The position numbers and the translations under genes were made by a program. The notes beneath the pieces were generated by a model that did not search any database, was not told the DNA's origin, and saw only the letters and a list, made by a program, of their open reading frames with translations. Below are positions 57,400 to 64,000 of a stretch of DNA of 64,000 bases, piece after piece. Positions within the stretch are counted from its first letter, which is position 1. Every line of letters begins with the position of its first letter. Source of the stretch: Ailurus styani (lineage: Eukaryota > Chordata > Mammalia > Carnivora > Ailuridae); assembly GCA_002007465.1 (NCBI GenBank), contig LNAC01000774.1:1-64000 (forward strand), written 5' to 3'.

Positions 57400-57760
57400 C
57401 ACACGGCATGAACCATAACATGCAGTTATAAAAAAGAAAAAGGGTATTTCTGAACCTTACAGAACGATTTTTGTGATAAAATTGGAAGTGGAAAAACTAC
57501 CAAAGAATTTAATACCTGTGCTTATGAAGAGATATTAGAAAATAAACATCTATTTATTTTGCAAAGAGAGGCAGGAAGAAATAATCGGGAACATTCGTGA
57601 GATTGTTCACCTTCAAGGAACAGATGGGAATATGGGAGGTAAGACGGGGAATAGAACACCTAAAAGAAAAGAGGGTAAGTAACAATGCTTTGAGTCTACC
57701 TTTGTGTATGTTCTGACTTTTGCTTTTTCATATACTCAAAAAGGAAAAAATATGATCAAA
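57400..57760 (+). mobile_element. Possible old L1 3' sequence
   Basis: 'GTATGTTCTGACTTTTGCTTTTTCATATACTC' near 57706-57740 and the pattern before it resemble an L1M 3' UTR, but similarity is weak. Confidence 0.3.
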
Positions 57761-58329
57761 GAGGATGGGAAGAAAATCCTAAAATGAGATGAATCCAAAG
57801 AAGTGACCCTGAATGTATTTCAAATAGATATTTATCGCAGACTAATCAGCTAGAATATAAAAATCAAAGGTAACAGTATAAACTTGTAGTCTGAGGGAAA
57901 GGGAGAGGTATTTAGGTACAGCTAGCTAAAAATTAAAAAATATAAAATGGGTGTGTGTGCACACATAGACTATAGGATTTCTATATATGGATTTACTTAT
58001 ATTTAATATATACATACATATATGCAATTTCCAAATATGCACACACGTCTTATACACATCTACATACATATATATACACACGTGTGTGTGTTTGTGTGCA
58101 TGCTCTAGCTCTGTCTGAACGGGCCTAGAGATAAAGACAGCCCATGAGAAGACCTGATTTAAATAGCGTTCTCCACTAAAATAAACTATTCCTTGGACAA
58201 AGGACTGATTCAGGGCCGGGACTAGGCCACTACAGGAAGACCTTGGAAGATTTTCCACAAGATGGTAAAAAGTGAAAAAAGAATGGTAGGGATGTGCCAA
58301 AGGACAAAGGAACCAGCTTGAAGGGGTTT

Positions 58330-58545
58330 CCATTGGTTTCTACAGGTGAGAGGGTGGGGAATGGAGTGAGTGCTTCAAGAGCAAGGGGTTTCCTTTGGGG
58401 TTGACCGAAACGAGCTAGAACTAGACGGTGATGCACACCGCTGTGAAGATACTAAATGTCAATGGATTGTACACTTAAAAATGGTTAAGATGGTGAATTC
58501 TGTATTATGTGGATTTTTCCACACAAAAAAAAGTTTTACAAAACA
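58330..58545 (+). mobile_element. Old L1 (L1M-type) 3' end
   Basis: 'GTCAATGGATTGTACACTTAAAAATGGTTAAGATGGTGAATTCTG' is the L1M 3' UTR pattern (TGAATTGTACACTTAAAAATGGTTAAAATGG). Confidence 0.75.
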
Positions 58546-58559
58546 TTTATGAAACAGAA

Positions 58560-58755
58560 AATTGGTTGTCTTAGAAGTCGGTAGTTATCTTGAAGAGAAG
58601 GAAGCGGAAGGACTAGGAGCTGCGCGCTGGCCAATGATGTCCTATTGCTCCAACTGGGTACTGGTGACACATGGTGTTTGTTCTGTGTTGGTTTATCCAG
58701 CTATATACCAAAGATGTGTCAACTTTATTACATAAATTTTATTTAAAAAGTATTT
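58560..58755 (+). mobile_element. Second L1-like 3' end
   Basis: 'GGGTACTGGTGACACATGGTGTTTG' then 'AAAGATGTGTCAACTTTATTACATAAATTTTATTT' follows the layout of an L1ME-like 3' end. Confidence 0.4.
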
Positions 58756-58759
58756 TAAA

Positions 58760-59530
58760 ACCCTGTTCAAATTGACTAATTTTTATGCTTTATTCTGAGG
58801 TTACACAGTTGCATTCCAATTGAAGTCCTTTCAAATCTTTGGGTTTCGAAGCATGCCATTTAAAAGGTTTTACACTAAATGTGATATTTCCTTGCTGAAA
58901 AATGAGATTAAGTGAAACAAGTTACACGGTGTCAAATGAGGCCACTTGTTTATATTTGGCATCTTCGATATACCTTTTAGAACTAGAAAATGTTTAGTTC
59001 TATCTAAACAACAAACTGCACTTTAAAACTAAAAAAAAAAAAAGCCAAAAATGTTGGGGGATGCTGATTAAATAAACATAGATGTTCTAATTTGCCAGCC
59101 TCTATTTGATGGTTCAATGAAGGATAAAGATCTATTTGGCACATCTGAACAGAGAAAAAAAATGTGCTGATGCTCTTAGTCATTGGTTCATTATCTTCTT
59201 TATTGTGTTGATTATGTTTATGTAAGAAGAAAAACAACAAAACTTCATTGGGCATTTACCAAAAAAGAAGGGGGGAGGGAGGTAAGAAAACACCAGCTGT
59301 TCTAGTCTTTAAAATCAGGCTATTTGTTTTTCAGTCCCTCCAGGTAATTGCAATTATTTGCCTCCATAATTCTGAGTACTTTCAAGTGTCATTGTAACAT
59401 TTACAGTATAAGCCTTTTTTTTCTTGATTTATAGAAGAAAACCAACTTCTTCATATACACAATTCTAACCTTAAAAAAAATATATACAACAGAACAAAAT
59501 GTAACATTTTTCAGGTTTTTCTTAATATAG
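58760..59530. other. AT-rich intron, nothing recognised
   Basis: No exon, RNA or nameable repeat. Confidence 0.4.
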
Positions 59531-59538
59531 TTAACATT

Positions 59539-59714
59539 AGGGATCCCCGGGTGGCTCAGTCGGTTAAGAATCTGCCTTTGGCTCAGGTCTTGATGCCAGG
59601 GTCCTGGAATTGAATCCCGCACATGACTCCTTGCTCAGCAGGGAGCCTGTTTCTCCCTCTGCCTCTCCCCACTGCTTATAGGCTGTCAAACAAATAAAAT
59701 CTTAAAAAAAATTT
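59539..59714 (+). mobile_element. Can-SINE of older type
   Basis: GGGATCCCCGGGTGGCTCAGTCGGTTAAGAATC head, CTGTCAAACAAATAAAATC tail. A second SINE follows directly in its tail. Confidence 0.93.
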
Positions 59715-59720
59715 ATATAT

Positions 59721-59915
59721 AGGGGTGCCTGGGTGGCTCAGTCAGTTAAGCATCAGCCTTCAGCTCAGGTCATGATCCCAGGGTCCTGGGACTAAGCTCC
59801 ATATCAAGCTCCCTGCTCAGCAGGGAACCTGCTTCTCCCTCTGTCCTCTATCTCTCCCCCCCCCCAAAATTAGTAGGCTCTCTCACTCTCTTTCTCTCTC
59901 AAATAATCTTTAAAA
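59721..59915 (+). mobile_element. Can-SINE inserted at the tail of the previous one
   Basis: AGGGGTGCCTGGGTGGCTCAGTCAGTTAAGCATC head, a C-run, CTCAAATAATC tail. AT-rich TTTATATATA flanks on both sides suggest the target was the first SINE's tail. Confidence 0.92.
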
Positions 59916-59934
59916 TATATATATTAACAGCTAA

Positions 59935-60590
59935 ATATGGGACCAAAAAATAGTAGAGAAGAAAAAACGAGATCTTGAGATCAGAATCACATCCCACTCT
60001 GATCAGCTGCGGTACTTTGGCTTCTGGTTCCCTCAATGTCAAATGTCCCCAGTTCTTATGGAGTGGAAGAAGGTGTGAAATTGAAATACACTTGGAATAT
60101 ACCTATATTATGTGATTTTTGTCACAAAAAGCATATATTCCTCTTTACTTAGCTACTTTTAAAGCTGTGCAAGTTTATAGAGCAAAGCAAAGGAGGGACC
60201 CATCGTCTGCAGGGTTGTTTAGAGAGGAAGCAACATGAACTGACAAACTGATTAAAATGAGGAGAAGCAACTGAAGTCCAACAAAAAGGAGTTAATTGTT
60301 CATCTATGTTCTAGCTTAAAACAAAGTACACACATGGAAAAGCTAAAACTGTCTCATATTTCTATCTCCCAGAATCCCTGGCATTATGGTCTGGTCTAAG
60401 CAAATACTGCATAAATGCTTATTAAATAAGATGAGAGGACAAAAAAGTTAATGGCCCTAAATTTATTCAACTACTATGCTCCTGCCAAGAGCATTCAAAA
60501 ATGTGAAGTTTAAAAACTTTGACTGTCCCATGGTAACAATTTTACAAGTTCATAATTTCTAAGGTATTTTGTAAAACCTACCTACCCATC
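59935..60590. other. Intron, nothing recognised except a short L2-like piece
   Basis: 'AATACTGCATAAATGCTTATTAAATAAG' (60402-60430) resembles an L2 end. Confidence 0.4.
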
Positions 60591-60594
60591 TAAC

Positions 60595-61115
60595 AAGTCA
60601 GTCAATAAACATGGTTGGAAAGATCTATTGTGTACCAAACATTGTGGTCAATAATGGGACTCAAAAACGAGTAAGAGAAAATTCTGCCCCTGAGGTAGTC
60701 CTCATCAGGTGACAAAGAGCACCTGAACAGATATAAGGTTGGAGAGCCTGGATAGGAATCCATCCTCGGTGAGCAGAAGTGGGGAGGTGGAGGGGGGGAA
60801 GTCCCAACTGTCACCCAGGAAATCAGGGAAGGCCCCGCAGTGAAAGTAATTCAAGAACTGGGTGTTAAAAAATGGGGAGCGGAAAGAACTACACAGAAAA
60901 CACAAGCAAAATAAGGTGAAAGAGAGATGGGGCACTTTAGAACTAGACGGCTACATTACAGATGGTGCAGGGTCTGAAGACAATGATGGCACAAAACACG
61001 CAGGCACCAGAATGTGGAAGGTGCCTACCTCATCCCCAAGGAAATCAGCTTTAGTCCACAGCTAACAGGAAGCCATTGCCTAATTGGAAATCAAGTACCA
61101 AAAAGCTGTGTGTCA
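60595..61115 (-). mobile_element. L2 relic, antisense
   Basis: 'GTCAATAAACATGGTTGGAAAGATCTATTGTGTACC', 'GGTCAATAATGGGACTCAAAAACGAGTAAG' and 'CAGGGAAGGCCCCGCAGTG' fit the antisense L2 3' region, as does 'CAGGAAGCCATTGCC' near 61070. Confidence 0.5.
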
Positions 61116-61119
61116 GAAA

Positions 61120-62385
61120 GCTACTAGGGCAATAGTGAGGAAGAAAGAGACATGAGCCTCTGAGGTGAGAGACACAAGGCCAGTTCAGGTGAACCTATAA
61201 GAAAGATTTCATCTTCTCAGTTTTATTCTAACCTTTAAAAAAAAAAATGGGGGAAACAAAACAAAACAAAAAGAAACAACAAAACAAAAAAGAAAGAAAC
61301 AGCTGGAAAGTGTTAGTAGAGTTGGGCACAAAAGTGTATTCGCCTCACACAAGGAAACCTAACATGTTCTATCTCCAAGGAGCTTAAAAGACAAAAGAGG
61401 GAGAATGGTTTCTCCTGTTATCAGACACAAAGGAGCCTCTCTCTAACCATCCCACTCTTCTCAAAAATATTCAGTGTTCCAGTAGGGGAGGAAAAAAATA
61501 TTTCCAAACCTGCTTTTTCAGCCTCATATCCTACTGTTCTCTTTCAAAGGAACTTCACTCTGGACAAAATAAACAACTTCCAATGCACAGATGCACATCA
61601 TGGTTTCCCACACATAAAACACAGCTTTGCTGACGTGATTCTTACAGCCTTCCACATCCCTACCTCCAAACAGTTCCAATCCTACCTGTCTAATCCTGGG
61701 GGATGCCACTCCCCATGGAAACTTCTCTCACCGCAGCAGCAGATGATCTTAACCTCCCAATTCCCACTTTAAAGTTTCTATCTCCATTGTGTGTTAGTTA
61801 CTTCCAGCTTCTTTTAGCAGGCTATTTATATATTTTATGACTCCTAGCAGATCTAACACCTCCTTGGGAATAAGATAAATGTTGGGCTCATCTTTATATG
61901 CACTGAAGAAAAGAGAAGCTCAAAAACCAGTGTGAAAAAAATTTTTTAATCCCACCTTGATCAAAACCACATTAGGGCAGTTGGTTAAAGCAACGTAGTT
62001 ACACCCATTCCTTCAACAGTATCTGCTGAGCATCTCTTCAATGCCAGCAGTGATTCACACATTGCAGATCATAAACAAAACCAGCAAAAATCCCTATTAA
62101 ACTTTGGAAATGCACTCCTGGGGTTTCTACCAATACAGGGGGGTAATTCTTTCACTTCCAGGGTAGTTTCGGTATCATCACTACTCAGACTAATTACCCA
62201 GTGTATTTCTCTTCACTTACTTCACTTTTCTAGATCCACAAGCACCACCCCCTCCTGAATCACATGGATACCTGTCCTAGTAGAAAAGATCAAAGGGCCA
62301 AATGTCAAGCTCTATAGGACTGTGGAAGAATCTGAACAAAAGCCTTAATGGTAAAAAATTACACAAATTGTGTTCCCAGACCCGG
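61120..62385. other. Intron, mostly unassigned
   Basis: An A-rich simple stretch (61235-61305). 'CTGCTGAGCATCTCTTCAATGCCAGCAG' (62023-62050) is antisense L2-like. No exon. Confidence 0.4.
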
Positions 62386-62389
62386 TCTT

Positions 62390-62530
62390 GTGTTACATTT
62401 TTATTATCCATCTGTTCCCTCCACCAAAATGTAAGCTATATTAGAGCAGGGGTGCTTACTGTCAGCTCTGTTTATCACAGTATCCGTACTGCCTTGAACA
62501 GGGCCTGGCACAAAATACTTGTTTACAGGC
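62390..62530 (+). mobile_element. L2 3' end, sense
   Basis: 'TGTTCCCTCCACCAAAATGTAAGCTATATTAGAGCAGGGG' and 'GTACTGCCTTGAACAGGGCCTGGCAC' match the L2 3' end. Confidence 0.75.
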
Positions 62531-62539
62531 GGGGGAAAA

Positions 62540-64000
62540 TGAATATATGAATGAGATTAAACAATTCCACTCATCTACTATTTCTACTTATCTGATCCTG
62601 GGAAGACTCAATGAAAAGACCATGACTCAAGAGACTCGCCCTGTGTCAAGCTGTCAACATGTTTTTCATCTCTGGATTTGATCTTAAATTCTCAGAGTGG
62701 TTTATAAACAGGCTGTCATTAACTACCTAAATGGCTGCTAACTCAGGAGGAGGGAAATGCCCATTCATCACAGCTTTAAGCAACAAAAAGAGCTGCTCTC
62801 TAAAGAATTGCACAAATTCAGGTGTAAGTCTGGGTCAGGGGGTGGGAGGGGGGGTGAGGCTGTGGAATTCAGTCTTTTTCCAAAAACCGAGGAGGACTTA
62901 CACGATCCTGGAGGCATTGCTTGATCATCATTTCAAATTATGTATTTCAGAATGAGAACTCTGACGATCGTCTGCAGAAATTTACATATTTCCTACTAAT
63001 TATTAAATATCAAAATAAAATTGCATACTTTTAAAAAGCAAATACCTTATTTTGTGAGTATGTCCTACTTGCTAATTCCTGATAAAAATAAATCACAACT
63101 AAACTCTGAAATGTAGAATTTGCTTTCCAATTTTTAGTCTCCATCACACAGGTCTTGATTCATGATTAAATTACATGGTATTGCTGGGAAGTGTTTCACA
63201 ACCACCTCTCAGGAAAAACAACTTTTTGTTAACGTTTGCCAATCTATGTCAATACACCCTGATAGTCAGTTTCAAGCACCGCATGTGAGACAAACCAGCT
63301 CTAAAACACCAAAGCAAAGTACATCATGCTAGACGGGTTTGTGTATGGCACACGCTGTAGTCAGAAATCAATCCTTCGATATATAAATGTAAATTTTTAA
63401 AAAAATTTTCTTCCTGAAAGGCCATTTCTCTTTCAATTTACATCTTCCAATACATTTACTCAACCACTATTTGTTCAATCCAATATATATGGCCTGATTT
63501 TCTATACACATACACTGTTTAATAAGCATTATCTACCTCTCTCTTCAACCAACATTTATTACGTGCCAGATATATAGCTAGCAGATCTCTTGTTAGGAGA
63601 AAGAAATACCTGAGTGATTAAGGAATTACCTCGTTTATTTCCTTCACAGTAAATCTATTTGCCATCTTCAATTTATGCCCACAGGTTAGGGTTTTTCCAT
63701 GTTTCTCAATTACTTCTGTTTGAGAAGAATTAAAATATGGCATTCTATAATCCCATAATAGTTTTTTTTTTTTGAGTGTAACCAAAACTTTGTTGCCCTT
63801 TTAATATGGTTTTCTTAATTTTGGAAACTCTTAACTTCTTTATTCATTTGTGTGTATGTATGTATGTATGTATATATATTTTTAAAATGTAATTTAAATA
63901 AATGTGACAATTTATATAATGTCTCATAAACCCATAAAAGTGATTTTTTTTTCTTTGATCTGGCTACTATATCTCCCTTCCCATTGTAAGGCAATTCATG
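62540..64000. other. Intron, mostly unassigned, to the window end
   Basis: 'CCAACATTTATTACGTGCCAG' (63549-63570) is antisense L2-like; (ATGT)n at 63851-63872. I searched for the preceding DIAPH3 exon (expected to contain REKDFSIKKE-type sequence) and found none. Confidence 0.4.

Noticed and set aside
57926..58333. Minus-strand open frame of 135 codons
   Set aside because: Its C-terminal half is from (TATACA)n/(GTGT)n sequence and its start lies in unassigned DNA; no motif.
63620..63690. Minus-strand stretch reading KMANRFTVKEINE before a GTAATT
   Set aside because: No acceptor before it and no match to the expected DIAPH3 exon (KEMVMQYINTASKT-type); chance.
63643..63695. Plus-strand exon-like unit (CCTTCACAG / 35 nt / GTTAGG)
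   Set aside because: Splice-like borders, but 35 nt, wrong strand for DIAPH3 and no coding pattern.
1..64000. CRISPR arrays, operons, bacterial or phage genes, rRNA, functional tRNA genes
   Set aside because: No regularly spaced repeats or bacterial-type genes. The tRNA-like signals are SINE heads without cloverleaf integrity.

Overview
This is a 64 kb piece of mammalian nuclear DNA, and almost certainly from a caniform carnivore of the mustelid type (ferret, mink, marten or otter-like). The evidence is about 29 copies of the tRNA-Lys-derived Can-SINE (box A/B head GGCGCCTGGGTGGCTCAG, TC-rich middle, AATAAAATCTTT and A-tail), many with the GTGGGTTAAAGCCTCTGCCTTCGGCTCAGG variant I associate with mustelids, together with carnivore-type L1 3' ends. 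Lineage is a recollection-based inference; the SINE and L1 matches are read directly. The DNA is AT-rich, with very low coding density.

The only gene I can support is DIAPH3, a diaphanous-related formin, on the minus strand. Five consecutive coding exons are present: 45804-45934, 19013-19087, 18856-18925, 14016-14152 and 11901-12006. Each has consensus GT/AG borders, the phases join exactly (2/1, 2/1, 0/0, 2/1), and together they give 519 nt, or 173 codons with no stop. They encode part of the N-terminal armadillo-like DID/FH3 region, the part that binds the C-terminal DAD for autoinhibition and is opened by Rho-GTP. The 5' exons lie beyond base 64000 and the 3' exons (rest of FH3, coiled coil, FH1, FH2, DAD) lie before base 1, so the whole window sits inside the gene. 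One intron is only 87 nt, while the one upstream of it is 26.7 kb.

The rest is intron filled with transposon layers. The oldest are L2 (CR1-clade) relics, MIRs, a Tigger2-type element and old L1M copies. The largest is a 5.5 kb antisense L1 at about 24830-30290, into which two MLT1-type LTRs and several SINEs later inserted. A second, sense L1 (about 48930-51230) holds a SINE and an LTR-like block. A class I endogenous retrovirus env relic lies near 4.56-5.04 kb. A carnivore L1 3' end (40320-40940) contains a perfect 26-bp inverted repeat. Can-SINEs form the youngest layer, often with intact target-site duplications and sometimes nested in each other.

Oddities worth a look: a CpG-rich patch next to a 235-bp polypurine tract (12.65-13.2 kb); a 39-nt in-frame exon-like unit in the largest intron (22505-22543); a U6 snRNA 5' fragment (42747) that may be a chimeric retrocopy; and three assembly defects (two single-N joins with duplicated flanks, one 42-N gap inside a SINE). 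I see no sign of a new multi-gene system: this is a normal, repeat-rich intronic region.
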